DNA of 44,782 nucleotides from Clostridia bacterium (GTDB lineage: Bacteria; Bacillota; Clostridia; Christensenellales; Aristaeellaceae): the NCBI GenBank assembly GCA_017410445.1, contig JAFQQU010000328.1, forward strand, positions 1-44,782, in the 5' to 3' direction. A program made the translations under genes and the position numbers. Position 1 is the first letter of the stretch; each line of letters starts with the position of its first letter. A model generated the notes under the pieces. It searched no databases. It was not told the origin of the DNA and saw only the letters and a program-made list of their open reading frames with translations. Of this stretch, positions 29,845 through 38,190 are shown one piece after another.

Positions 29845-31863
29845 TTATTCCTCCGCCTCATACCGGACAAACGCATATGCCCGCGGCTTTCCGGTTCTGA
29901 ACCCGGCAAACCCGTTCCCGACTTCAACAGCAGCTTTCTCATCGTTGCTCCGGATCATCTCAAGCCTGATCTTTTTCCCCTTCCAGCCGGGCATCGTAAA
30001 GGCGAACCCGCTCTCCTCCGTCCATTCCCGGAACAGAATCAGATAGCCGCTGCCCTCGCCCGTCGCAACATCGAACCCGGTGAAGCTCCTGCCGTCCGGC
30101 TTCCTTCCGATGGGCCGGACGTCGCCCCGCGCGATTCTCTCCTGATGCGGCTTATATGCAGAGATGATTCCCTTCAGCCGCGCCGCATCCGATTCTTCCA
30201 GATGACTCATCTCCATCCAGACGAGCGGGCTGGCCGCCATAGTCACGGCGAAGAGATAATCCATATCGTAATTCTTCGGCGCAAGCGGGTCATCTTCCGG
30301 ATACTTATCATGATTGCGCGCGCGGTTCAGGCATTCAAACTGCATCTTGCCCGCCGGAATATACCTCGACAGCTCCCACAGATTCTTCAGCGTGTTGTGC
30401 GGATAATAGCTGCCGAAATCCGTATACCGGTTCTCGACGAACAGGTTGCCATGCTCCCTGTAATACAGCTGCCCCAGCCTGATTTCCGCCGTGATGTCCT
30501 GATTGACGCAGATTCTTCCGCCGCTCTCCCGGTTCAGCGTTTCCAGAAGACGCAGATAATTGCGCTCGCATTTCTTGTTGCGGATTTTCACGCCGTCCAG
30601 CTTGAACCGGCGGATACCCAGCTCCCGGTAAAACCCCAGCAGCACGTCTGCGTCCTTCCGCCAGTTGGCAAAATCGCCCGACGAATCCGGCGAGAACCAC
30701 AGGCCCATCTCAATCCCGAATCCGGCGGCATAGTCGGCCAAAGGCTTCAATCCCTCCGGGAACTTACCCTCATTCACCTTCCAGAAATCGGGATCGGCCT
30801 CGTAATATCCTTCCCATATTTTGCTCTTCACCAGCGCGGAATTGGCCGTCTGTCCCTTCTGCCAGCCGTCGTCAATCTGAACGACCTGCACGCCCAGCTC
30901 AGCCGCCCGCTCAATCTCCTTCATCATGAACTCATGGCAGACCGCCTTGTCCTGATTGCGGTCGCCCCAGGTGTTCGAAAGAACGCGCACATGATCGCCC
31001 GCATGCCACATCGCGCGGTACAGCCTGCGCCATTCCGCGTCCAGCTCATCCGCCTTACCGACCAGTACGGTCGAACCGTATGCATAAACGCCGTCCGCAT
31101 CCAGTTCCTGTCCGTTCAGGCCGTTTCCGAGCAGCTGAACAACGCTGTTTTTCTGAATGCGCAGATCGCTCCCGCCGCGGCCCAGCATGCTCGTCCTTGT
31201 CGGCGATTCCTTGACCAGCATCACGGCATTTCCGTCCATCCGGTCGCCGATGACAAAGAGATTGCCCTGCGCCTCGTCCGAGCCCCAGCCGTGATTGTAG
31301 ACCGGGCGCGTCCATTCGCGCAGCAGCGTGTCGTTCCGGTCGGTCTTGTCGATCAACTCAATCTCCTTCAGGTCATAATGTCCCTTCGGAAGATTGATCA
31401 GGTCGATCGCGTCCGCCGGAGCAAACGCGCCCGGTTTCCTAGCGGAATACGCATCTTCCGTTCCGCTGTACGCCATGGCTTCAGCCTCGTCCGCACGCCA
31501 TACGCCGCTGCCCGCGGCCGTCACGCGCATATGAACGGCTGCAATTCCCGGATATACCTCAAACACCCGCTCAACATATTCGCCCTTTTTCCGCTTCCAG
31601 ACAAGCTTCACCGCCATGTGCCGGTCGGAGAGTCCCTCATGATTCCCATCGCCCGCGCCGCCGTGCCAGCCCTCCTTCCCGAAATAGTTCGGGACGGTCA
31701 TCTCCTCTCCATCCTGCGCCCATACCTTGCCGCTCTGCTTGTCCGTCAGACTCAGCGGAGTGATTCCCCATTCATCAATGCGGATTTTCCGCTCAATCAG
31801 GGAATTGCCGATGGTGAGAAGGCCGTTTTCAATCGAAAAATAGCAGTCTTTATAATAATTCAT
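29845..31863 (-). CDS. GH36-like alpha-galactosidase family glycosidase
   Basis: 672 residues. An N-terminal beta-sandwich (about 1-280) is followed by a (beta/alpha)8 barrel with GH36/GH27-clan marks: VVQIDDGWQ (Asp331-Asp332), MGLWFSPDSSGD (about 386), FKLDGVKI with the likely nucleophile Asp423, and VNQDITAEIR with Asp456 as a possible acid/base. The C-terminal domain is a small beta-sheet. No signal peptide, so it acts on imported oligosaccharides, perhaps raffinose-type or other alpha-galactosides. The usual KWDMN of classic GH36 is changed to FKLDG, so specificity may differ. GAGGGG before the ATG. Follows the NagB-like gene, with a hairpin between. Confidence 0.78.
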   Translation of the reverse strand: MNYYKDCYFSIENGLLTIGNSLIERKIRIDEWGITPLSLTDKQSGKVWAQDGEEMTVPNYFGKEGWHGGAGDGNHEGLSDRHMAVKLVWKRKKGEYVERVFEVYPGIAAVHMRVTAAGSGVWRADEAEAMAYSGTEDAYSARKPGAFAPADAIDLINLPKGHYDLKEIELIDKTDRNDTLLREWTRPVYNHGWGSDEAQGNLFVIGDRMDGNAVMLVKESPTRTSMLGRGGSDLRIQKNSVVQLLGNGLNGQELDADGVYAYGSTVLVGKADELDAEWRRLYRAMWHAGDHVRVLSNTWGDRNQDKAVCHEFMMKEIERAAELGVQVVQIDDGWQKGQTANSALVKSKIWEGYYEADPDFWKVNEGKFPEGLKPLADYAAGFGIEMGLWFSPDSSGDFANWRKDADVLLGFYRELGIRRFKLDGVKIRNKKCERNYLRLLETLNRESGGRICVNQDITAEIRLGQLYYREHGNLFVENRYTDFGSYYPHNTLKNLWELSRYIPAGKMQFECLNRARNHDKYPEDDPLAPKNYDMDYLFAVTMAASPLVWMEMSHLEESDAARLKGIISAYKPHQERIARGDVRPIGRKPDGRSFTGFDVATGEGSGYLILFREWTEESGFAFTMPGWKGKKIRLEMIRSNDEKAAVEVGNGFAGFRTGKPRAYAFVRYEAEE

Positions 31864-31880
31864 TCTTGCCCCTCCTCATG

Positions 31881-31909
31881 AAAAATGCCCGGAGAACAAC
31901 GCCCCGGGC
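31881..31909 (-). terminator. hairpin with T tract between the NagB-like and GH36-like genes
   Basis: On the minus strand, arms GCCCGG (31909-31904) and CCGGGC (31892-31887) are followed by ATTTTT. It probably reduces, not stops, read-through into the GH36-like gene, for which no separate promoter was found. Confidence 0.6.
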
Positions 31910-31924
31910 AGCGAATATGCGGCT

Positions 31925-32872
31925 TTAGTTGCACTCGGCCTCCAGCGGACCGGCCAGTTCCTTGTGGAAGAAGAGCTTGCCGGGCAGCGTGGGCATGAAG
32001 GTGGAGGGAATCCACATGTCCGGGCCGTACCTAAGCGTCGTCCAGAAGGACAGGCCCTGCCACTGCATGCCGCGGGAAAGGATGCCGTCGCAGCCGCCGA
32101 TGGCATAGTCCGCCTGCATGAACAGGCCCGGGCCGATGGTATTCGCCCGAGCGGGCACCAGAGTGGTTCTCGATTTGAAGCTGGTGATGGCGTTCTGCTC
32201 AATGGTCAGCGGATGAAGCTTCGCGCCCAGCCGGTAGGGCTGCGCCTTCCATTCCTCAACCGAGTTAAACTCCGCCGCGAAGTGCGGCTCCCAGAATGCG
32301 ATGTGGCACATTCTGCCGATGCCGTATACCAGAACCAGCTTCGCGCCGCGCTTTTTAAGCTCCGCAATCTTTCCGGGATAGGTCGGAAGGTTCGCCTTTG
32401 TCGCAAAATTGCGCTGTGCGGGCGGGACGGTATTCTCACCCAAGGGATTGAACAGCGCCTGCTCCATGGCGTTCTGGAAGGCGGCCGGATTGTCGGAAGA
32501 GAGCGTATTTCCCTCGCCGTCGGACCATTCGTCCATGTTGAAGGTGGTCACATGGTCGCATTTTACTTCCCATGCCTTCAGGAAGAAGGTGACCCATTTA
32601 TACATGCCCATCGGGCCGACCGGAAGAATCAGGGCGATTTCCTGATTTCTCTCGCGCGCCTTTCGGATTTCAAGGGCGATTTCATGGCCCATCAGAGTAT
32701 CGAAATCGGACAGGTTCTCGCACATCACAGGGGTGAAATTCTCATTCCAGTGCGCCTGACGGTCAAGCACATCGTCCGGCGTGCCGATACATGCGTCGAT
32801 TTTATCGAGATCCCAGCCTGCGGGAAAGAAATTCTCCAGCAGAGAGCCCTTCATCGTATCCATCAGATTCAT
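31925..32872 (-). CDS. NagB-like protein (glucosamine-6-phosphate deaminase/isomerase superfamily), divergent
   Basis: 315 residues, longer than NagB (about 240-266). Core signs: [12 protein letters not shown] for phosphate binding; TTFNMDEW with Asp114-Glu115, equal to the DE of NagB; and [13 protein letters not shown] with His190 and Glu195. Where NagB has GxGxDGHIAFNEP, the Asp is Met188, so the ring-opening Asp is missing while His and Glu remain. It may catalyse a related isomerisation/deamination or act on another sugar phosphate. Strong promoter upstream; GGGGAGG before the ATG. Divergent from a PIG-L deacetylase, which fits amino-sugar metabolism. Confidence 0.8.
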   Translation of the reverse strand: MNLMDTMKGSLLENFFPAGWDLDKIDACIGTPDDVLDRQAHWNENFTPVMCENLSDFDTLMGHEIALEIRKARERNQEIALILPVGPMGMYKWVTFFLKAWEVKCDHVTTFNMDEWSDGEGNTLSSDNPAAFQNAMEQALFNPLGENTVPPAQRNFATKANLPTYPGKIAELKKRGAKLVLVYGIGRMCHIAFWEPHFAAEFNSVEEWKAQPYRLGAKLHPLTIEQNAITSFKSRTTLVPARANTIGPGLFMQADYAIGGCDGILSRGMQWQGLSFWTTLRYGPDMWIPSTFMPTLPGKLFFHKELAGPLEAECN

Positions 32873-32903
32873 TCAATCGCCTCCCCGGTTTATCTCTGCC
32901 GCC

Positions 32904-32932
32904 ATTATATCATGCGCCGGAGAAAATATCAA
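32904..32932 (-). promoter_or_regulatory. promoter of the NagB-like gene
   Basis: On the minus strand, TTGATA (32932-32927), 17 bp, TATAAT (32909-32904). Its -35 abuts that of the PIG-L gene. Confidence 0.85.
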
Positions 32933-32961
32933 TTGCAAAGCGCAAGTAAAGATAGTATAAT
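32933..32961 (+). promoter_or_regulatory. promoter of the PIG-L deacetylase gene
   Basis: TTGCAA (32933-32938), 17 bp, TATAAT (32956-32961). Confidence 0.85.
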
Positions 32962-33016
32962 GTAAATATGATTTCGGTAAAATCCCAGAAAATTCATTTC
33001 CGGAAGGAGACATATT

Positions 33017-33736
33017 ATGAACGTTCTCGTCGTTACCTGTCATCCCGACGATATGGAAATCGGCTGCGGCGGCACGCTGGCGCGCTATGTTCAGCAGGGG
33101 CATAACGTTACCTTCTGCCACTGTGCAAACGGCAATCTCGGCCATGTCATCATCCGTCCCGAAGAGCTGGGCCCGATGCGCATAGAAGAAGCGCGGCGAG
33201 GCGCGGAAAAGCTCGGCATTACCGACGTCATCACCCTCAATGTGGGCGATCTGTATGTCGATCACCGCGATCAGAAGCAGGTGGAAGCGATGACGGAGAT
33301 CGTTCGCCGCGTGAACCCGGACGTCATCATCACACATGACCCGGAGGACTATATGAAGGATCACAGAGAAGTGAGCCTTCTGGTGTTCGACGCCAGCTTC
33401 TCGGCGACTGTCCCGCATTTTGCCGAGGGAGGCAGTCCGTTTACCGGCATTTTCGCGCCGATTTTCTATATGGACACGCTGGCCGGCGTCAATTTCCAGC
33501 CGGAATACTATGTCAATATCACCGACACCATCGAGCAGAAGCTGGAAGCGCTTGACTGCCACGACAGCCAGATTAAGTGGATGCGGGATCATGATAATGT
33601 GGATTTCCTCGACATGGTCCGCACCTGCGCCAAATACCGCGGCTATCAGAGCGGCGTCGCCTACGCAGAAGGCTTCAAGATCTGCAAGGTCTATCCCCGC
33701 ATGACCACAAAGCGCCTCCTGCCGCTGGACGACTGA
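33017..33736 (+). CDS. PIG-L/LmbE-family deacetylase
   Basis: 239 residues. The zinc site is in view: HPDD at 9-12 and the later HDPEDYMKDHREV (His116), as in GlcNAc-PI, mycothiol and chitobiose deacetylases. It removes acetyl groups from N-acetylglucosamine-type sugars in the cytoplasm. GGAAGGAG before the ATG. Its promoter stands back to back with that of the NagB-like gene, so the two products may handle the same amino sugar. Followed by repeat-rich intergenic DNA. Confidence 0.92.
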   Translation: MNVLVVTCHPDDMEIGCGGTLARYVQQGHNVTFCHCANGNLGHVIIRPEELGPMRIEEARRGAEKLGITDVITLNVGDLYVDHRDQKQVEAMTEIVRRVNPDVIITHDPEDYMKDHREVSLLVFDASFSATVPHFAEGGSPFTGIFAPIFYMDTLAGVNFQPEYYVNITDTIEQKLEALDCHDSQIKWMRDHDNVDFLDMVRTCAKYRGYQSGVAYAEGFKICKVYPRMTTKRLLPLDD

Positions 33737-33836
33737 CGGGATGCGAACGTAAAAAGCGTTCCCCCGCCGCGCGGCGCTGCGCCTTCCCGCCGGACTGCTC
33801 CGCACAAACATAACCCGCGTGAGCGAAGCGGGGATT

Positions 33837-33859
33837 CTTAAGGGCATCATGCCCTTAAG
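33837..33859. repeat. 11-bp inverted repeat
   Basis: CTTAAGGGCAT (33837-33847) and ATGCCCTTAAG (33849-33859) around a single C. It lies between GAGCGAAGCGG and GCCGCCGGAGGC. Confidence 0.8.
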
Positions 33860-34328
33860 CCGCCGGAGGCACGTACCCCTCTCATCGCTCGCCGCACAAA
33901 GCCCTCATCGTCTGCGCCTGTCAGCCGCCGCGCACAGAAGATCGTACGAGACGAACGCCCTCAGTCAGAACTCTCATCGCATGGGAGCAATAGCGCGGCG
34001 GCCCTGTAACTGCGCGTCCGCGAAATTCACGGTCAGAACCGGGAATTTCACGGCTCCGACGAAGGACGAACGGAGTTCGCCCGAGGAGGAACGCGCACAC
34101 CGCCTCCCGCGCAAAAGTTCACAGTCCGCAGAAAAAGCCGCCTCCCGTGCATACATTGACGACAGGCAACAACAGCCGCCGCACCGACTGATTTACGCAA
34201 GCCCGCCCTTCGGATTCCCCGCACGCCGGGTGAATCCGTTTTTTTCTGGGATCAATTTCTTTATCGCAGAAGTCCGGAAACAGATACCATTCATCCGCTG
34301 CCGCCTCCATCACTTATTTTCCCTATCA

Positions 34329-34378
34329 CGACTCCCTCAGTCACCTTCGGCGACAGCTCCCTCAGAGAGGGAGCCTTG
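34329..34378. repeat. Clostridial dispersed hairpin repeat
   Basis: Read on the minus strand it is GGCTCCCTC-TCT-GAGGGAGCT, then GTCGCCGAAGGTGAC, then TGAGGGAGT. I know this arrangement from dispersed repeats in many gut Firmicutes genomes. It ends about 60 bp upstream of the ECF sigma promoter. Confidence 0.65.
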
Positions 34379-34438
34379 GGAAGAGAACACCCCACCTCCT
34401 AAGAAATTCCGTAAAAAAGCAATTTTCCCGCGCAAATG

Positions 34439-34466
34439 TGTAACGTTTTCCCCTTTTCCCCGTCTC
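34439..34466 (+). promoter_or_regulatory. ECF-type autoregulatory promoter
   Basis: TGTAAC (34439-34444), a 16-bp spacer, CGTCTC (34461-34466). This is the ECF form (AAC at -35, CGTC at -10) and lies just before the ECF sigma gene, so the sigma factor probably makes its own message. Confidence 0.75.
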
Positions 34467-34490
34467 ATTGTTGAAAAGGAGGTGAGAGGA

Positions 34491-34979
34491 ATGGATTTTC
34501 AGGAAATCTACGAGACATGTTATCCGCTGGTGTATGCGTTTCTTCTGAAGCAGTGCTCGGATCCTCATCTGGCCGAGGAACTGACGCAGGATACCTTCTG
34601 CCGCGCGCTGAAGGCCATCGACTCCTTCAAGGGCGACTGCCGGCTGGAAACATGGCTGTGCCAGATCGCAAAAAACGCCTGGATTTCCGAATGCCGCCGA
34701 AGAAAGCGCCTCTCTCCCCTGACCGGACGCGAAATCGCCCATCCCGATTCCGATCCCGCCGCGCGCATGGAAACCTCAGAAGGCGCCATGGAGGTGCTGC
34801 GCGCCGCGCATGAACTGGACGAAGCCGCCAAGGAGGTCTTTCTCCTGCGCACCTGCGGTGAGCGGGATTTTGCCTCCATCGGAGAGCTGTTCGGAAAGAG
34901 CGCATCATGGGCCCGCGTCACCTATCACCGGGCCAAACTCCGTGTCCTTGAGACCATCCGTGAAAAGGAGGGAAAATGA
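34491..34979 (+). CDS. ECF-family RNA polymerase sigma factor
   Basis: 162 residues. Region 2 (about 1-70) contains YPLVYAFLLKQCSDPHLAEE, LTQDTFCRALKAIDSF and WLCQIAKNAWIS. Region 4 (about 105-155) contains LDEAAKEVFLLRTCGERDFA and SIGELFGKSASWARVTYHRA. Directs polymerase to promoters like the one in front of it, in answer to a surface signal. AAAAGGAGG before the ATG. Its stop is followed with no gap by the ATG of an anti-sigma gene. Confidence 0.92.
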   Translation: MDFQEIYETCYPLVYAFLLKQCSDPHLAEELTQDTFCRALKAIDSFKGDCRLETWLCQIAKNAWISECRRRKRLSPLTGREIAHPDSDPAARMETSEGAMEVLRAAHELDEAAKEVFLLRTCGERDFASIGELFGKSASWARVTYHRAKLRVLETIREKEGK

Positions 34980-35732
34980 ATGAATCCCTGTAAGATCACC
35001 GAAGACCTTCTGCCGCTGTATGTGGAGGGCACCTGTAACCCCGGCAGCCGGGAGTATGTGGAAGAACACGTAAAAGCCTGCCCGAAGTGCCAAGCCCTGC
35101 TTGATTCGATGAAGGAATCCGTCGAAATCGACATCCCGAAGCAGGACGCGAAGAAGAGTTTCCGCCGCCTCTCCGCATTCCTCGTCCGCCGCCGCGTGCT
35201 GACCATCACGCTGTGCGTGCTGCTCTCGCTGGCCGGACTGACCGTCGCGCTGTGGCACCCTCTCATTCAACCTCAGCTCTTTCATACAAGGTATTTCCTG
35301 CTGAGCGACATCGACGCGCAGTTCTCCCGGCTGTCCGACGGCAGCATATACGCCCGATTTACCTATACCGGAGACGAGCATACGACGCCTGCCTCCGGCA
35401 TCTCATATGGAAGAGACGGAAATTATCATATCTCTTTCCAGTATCAGCCCTTCTACGACTTCATACTCCCGGCCGATCCCGGCTACACCCGGGAAGCCAT
35501 CATCCACACAGCCGAGTCCGAATATGTTTACAACCATATGATGACCCACGCCGTCAGTTTCACACTGATCGGCGCAGACGGCGAACGCCTCATCTGGAAA
35601 GAGGGCGACGAGCTGCCGCCCGCAGGGGAAGAGGGTGAAGCCCTGCTGCGCGCCAAAATCGAATCCGGCTATTGCATTCCCGTCGAGGAATGGCGCAGGA
35701 GGCTCGAATCGGGCGAAATCGAGTTCGGCTAA
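34980..35732 (+). CDS. Zinc-finger anti-sigma factor, copy 1
   Basis: 250 residues. The N-terminal anti-sigma zinc finger is NPCKITEDLLPLYVEGTC with His30-x3-Cys34-x2-Cys37 (HVKACPKC). One membrane helix is at about 73-92, followed by an outside domain of about 155 residues with LSDGSIYARFTYTGDE and LIGADGERLIWKEGDELP. It should hold the ECF sigma factor at the membrane until a signal arrives. The start codon directly follows the sigma stop. It is a paralogue of the next gene. Confidence 0.88.
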   Translation: MNPCKITEDLLPLYVEGTCNPGSREYVEEHVKACPKCQALLDSMKESVEIDIPKQDAKKSFRRLSAFLVRRRVLTITLCVLLSLAGLTVALWHPLIQPQLFHTRYFLLSDIDAQFSRLSDGSIYARFTYTGDEHTTPASGISYGRDGNYHISFQYQPFYDFILPADPGYTREAIIHTAESEYVYNHMMTHAVSFTLIGADGERLIWKEGDELPPAGEEGEALLRAKIESGYCIPVEEWRRRLESGEIEFG

Positions 35733-35750
35733 TCCGGAAGGAGGAAAACC

Positions 35751-36515
35751 ATGAAAAACTGCGATATTACCCGGGATCTTCTGCCGCTGTATATCGATTC
35801 CTCCTGCTCCGAGGACAGCCGGGAATTCGTCGATACGCATATGGCCGGATGCGACGCCTGCCGCGCCGTCCACGCTGCGGCCAGCAAGACCGTCCGGACC
35901 GTGCTCGCGGACAAAAAGGTTAAAAAGAGCTTCACCCGGTTCCGCCGGAAAACTCGGATTAAAAAGACGCTGCTGATTCTCCTGTGCATCGTCCTCTGTT
36001 TGACCGCTTTGGGCTTCGCGCTCTGGCCTCCAGTCTGGGACTATCTGACACGTCCTCACCTCTGCCGTACAGAACCGGTTGAGACGAAGGTCTGTCGTCT
36101 CTCGGACGGCAGTATATACATATCCCTCCGTTATACCGAGGAGGACGTCTATATCTGTTATGCAGGCTCATGGAACGATTCTAAACAAGAAGGCACGCTG
36201 ACCCTCTCCATGCAGCATGAAAAGCTGCTTGATCTGACCAGACCGGGACTGAATGAAGACCGCTCCTTCCCGTTTGTTATCATCACCGATGAATCCGCTG
36301 AACTATACAACCTGAAGGAGTCACGGGAACTGTGGAAGACCAGTATGCCCTACACCGAACCGCCTTATTCCAAGGTCGTTCTGATCGGTTCAGACGGCGA
36401 ACGCGTCATCTGGCAGGAGGACGACGATATTCCGGACGCTGATGAATATACAGAAAGATATCTTCAGCAGTGTATCGATGAAGGCCGTCTGATTCTCAAT
36501 GACGCCGCTCAATAA
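35751..36515 (+). CDS. Zinc-finger anti-sigma factor, copy 2
   Basis: 254 residues with the same plan as copy 1: CDITRDLLPLYIDSSC, His30-x3-Cys34-x2-Cys37 (HMAGCDAC), a helix at about 72-92, and an outside domain with the shared blocks LSDGSIYISLRYTEED and LIGSDGERVIWQEDDDIP. The zinc residues are at identical positions, so this is a tandem duplication that has since diverged. The outer domains differ most in the middle, hinting at a different signal. GGAAGGAGG before the ATG; 18 bp after copy 1. Confidence 0.88.
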   Translation: MKNCDITRDLLPLYIDSSCSEDSREFVDTHMAGCDACRAVHAAASKTVRTVLADKKVKKSFTRFRRKTRIKKTLLILLCIVLCLTALGFALWPPVWDYLTRPHLCRTEPVETKVCRLSDGSIYISLRYTEEDVYICYAGSWNDSKQEGTLTLSMQHEKLLDLTRPGLNEDRSFPFVIITDESAELYNLKESRELWKTSMPYTEPPYSKVVLIGSDGERVIWQEDDDIPDADEYTERYLQQCIDEGRLILNDAAQ

Positions 36516-36530
36516 TCCTTATATGCACAA

Positions 36531-36568
36531 ACCCGCCCGCACAGGATTTCACTCCCGTGCGGACGGGT
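36531..36568. terminator. terminator between the anti-sigma operon and the convergent GNAT gene
   Basis: 12-bp arms ACCCGCCCGCAC (36531-36542) and GTGCGGACGGGT (36557-36568) with one mismatch; short T runs on both sides (CGTTTC and TTTG). Confidence 0.7.
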
Positions 36569-36585
36569 CGTTTCATATTCTGATC

Positions 36586-37161
36586 TCAGCCCAAAATCCG
36601 TTCATAGCCCAGCCGACACATCCGGTAATGATGCTGGTATTTTCCCTTCTGCCCGGCTTCAAGCGCTTCTCTCTCGACAAGCTCAAACCCCAGCTTCTCC
36701 CACATGCGGCAGGAGCGGACATTGTAATCGTCGCACAGACAGTGTATGACCTCCGTCCCGTCCTCAAAGGCAAACCCGGTGAGCAGACGCACCGCAGCCG
36801 TCCCGAATCCCTTCCCCCAGTACGCCTTCTCGCCGATGCAGATATCAATCCGCCGCACGTCCGTTCCGGGCGGATACATTGAAAGAACCGATGCAAGGTT
36901 CATCCGCTGCAGCCAGCATTCACCAATGGGCACGCCGTCCGCCTCAATCAGGAAACAGTGCGCGTTCCGGGAAACGCCCCCGTATATCGCCCGGACCGCC
37001 TCTTCGTCATAGGCGGAGACGTCGTCCTCCTCGACCCAGTAAAGCACCTCGGGATCGGCATTCCACCGGTACAGAAGCGGCAGATGCCCGTCGGTCAGCG
37101 GCCGGAGCACAAGCCCGTTTTCTCCCCTCAGCGTGACGCCGTGCGATGTGATGACGCTCAT
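36586..37161 (-). CDS. GNAT-family N-acetyltransferase (RimJ/RimL-like)
   Basis: 191 residues. Core signs: LRPLTDGHLPLLYRWNADPEV, GECWLQRMN, the acetyl-CoA loop GEKAYWGKGFGTAAVRLLTGFAF, and CDDYNVRSCRMWEKLGFELV. The substrate may be a ribosomal protein, an amino-sugar or a drug. ATG at 37161 is 6 nt after GAGGGGGA; the ATG at 37167 has no spacing. It lies downstream of the kduI terminator, on the same strand as the uronate genes. Confidence 0.88.
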   Translation of the reverse strand: MSVITSHGVTLRGENGLVLRPLTDGHLPLLYRWNADPEVLYWVEEDDVSAYDEEAVRAIYGGVSRNAHCFLIEADGVPIGECWLQRMNLASVLSMYPPGTDVRRIDICIGEKAYWGKGFGTAAVRLLTGFAFEDGTEVIHCLCDDYNVRSCRMWEKLGFELVEREALEAGQKGKYQHHYRMCRLGYERILG

Positions 37162-37180
37162 CCTCATTCCCCCTCATCGG

Positions 37181-37219
37181 AAAACAGCCGGAACCGACCG
37201 CATCGGTCAGTCCCGGCTG
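37181..37219 (-). terminator. terminator of the uronate operon
   Basis: On the minus strand a 16-bp stem (37219-37204 with 37200-37185, loop ATG) is followed by TTTT (37184-37181). Confidence 0.88.
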
Positions 37220-37243
37220 AATGGTCTTAAGTTTCGCCGAAGA

Positions 37244-38086
37244 TTACTTCAGGCTGGTGGTGGCCAGGTTGTCCATATCGTCGAACGCCTGGTTCTCGCC
37301 GCCCATGGCCCAGATGAAGGTGTAGTTGCTGGTGCCAGCGCCGCTGTGGATGGACCAGGAGGGGCTGATGACGGCCTGACCCTCGGTCATGACGATGTGG
37401 CGGGTCTCGGTGGGCTCGCCCATGAAGTGGAATACGACGTTGCCCTCGGGAATCTCGAAGTAGGTGTAAACCTCCATGCGGCGCTCATGGGTATGGGCGG
37501 GCATGGTGTTCCATACGCTGCCGGGCTCGAGCATGGTCAGGCCCATGCTCAGCTGGCAGGTGGGCAGTACGGAGGGATGGATGAACTGGCAGATGGTGCG
37601 CTTGTTGCTGGTCTCAGCAGCGCCGAGAGGACGCTTCACCGCATCGGCGAAGGTCAGATAGCGGTTCTCATAGGAGCAGTGCGCCGGAGCGGATACCATG
37701 TAGAACTTGGCGGGCTTGTCCGCGCAGTCGCTCTTGAAGGTAACGCACTTCGCGCCGCGGGTGATGTACAGGCAATCCTTGTAGTTCATGTGGTACTCGA
37801 CGCCGTCAACGGTGATGACTCCTTCGCCGCCCAGATTGAAGATGCCCATTTCACGGCGCTCGAGGAAGTAGGTGACGCCGAAGGTGGCCCATACGTCCAT
37901 GCCCTTCTCGAGGTTGACTTCTTCGGTGGTGGGCATGCAGCCCAGGGTGACCATGCGGTCTACATGGCTGTAAACGCCGACGACTTCGTTGGCGACGTAC
38001 AGGTTCTCAATCAGGAACTCCTTGCGGACTTCTTCGGTGGTGTAGCGCTTGAAATCTTTCTGGTTGCAGGAATAACGAATGTCCAT
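37244..38086 (-). CDS. kduI: 5-dehydro-4-deoxy-D-glucuronate isomerase
   Basis: 280 residues. Converts 5-keto-4-deoxyuronate (DKI) to 2,5-diketo-3-deoxygluconate in pectin and glycosaminoglycan breakdown. Zinc ligands His198 and His200 (PAHTHERR), Glu205 and His247 (WSIHSGAG) match E. coli His196, His198, Glu203 and His245. Length is right. Third gene of a minus-strand run of heparinase-like lyase, KdgF cupin and KduI, with a 104-bp gap before it and a strong terminator after it. Confidence 0.96.
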   Translation of the reverse strand: MDIRYSCNQKDFKRYTTEEVRKEFLIENLYVANEVVGVYSHVDRMVTLGCMPTTEEVNLEKGMDVWATFGVTYFLERREMGIFNLGGEGVITVDGVEYHMNYKDCLYITRGAKCVTFKSDCADKPAKFYMVSAPAHCSYENRYLTFADAVKRPLGAAETSNKRTICQFIHPSVLPTCQLSMGLTMLEPGSVWNTMPAHTHERRMEVYTYFEIPEGNVVFHFMGEPTETRHIVMTEGQAVISPSWSIHSGAGTSNYTFIWAMGGENQAFDDMDNLATTSLK

Positions 38087-38190
38087 AAAGCAAAATCCTC
38101 CATAAAAATATATTGTAGTTGATTAAACCCCGAATCAGCGCGCCGGACAGGACCCGGCACTCCGTCTGCCCAATTCCGTTTTCTTCCGGA

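Larger units (their letters stand above)
33737..34430. repeat. Repeat-rich intergenic region without genes
   Basis: About 690 bp with no convincing gene. It looks like a mosaic of short intergenic repeats of the type widespread in gut Clostridia: GAGCGAAGCG and GCCGCCGGAGGC flank a long inverted repeat (33837-33859), there are two copies of TTCACGG near 34030-34055, and a hairpin element lies at 34329-34378. An open frame crosses it into the sigma-factor gene, but its composition is not protein-like. Confidence 0.6.

Noticed and set aside
33819-34490. Open frame leading into the ECF sigma gene, suggesting a longer N-terminus
   Set aside because: Composition is not protein-like, it crosses repeats and the ECF promoter, and AAAAGGAGG lies just before the ATG at 34491.
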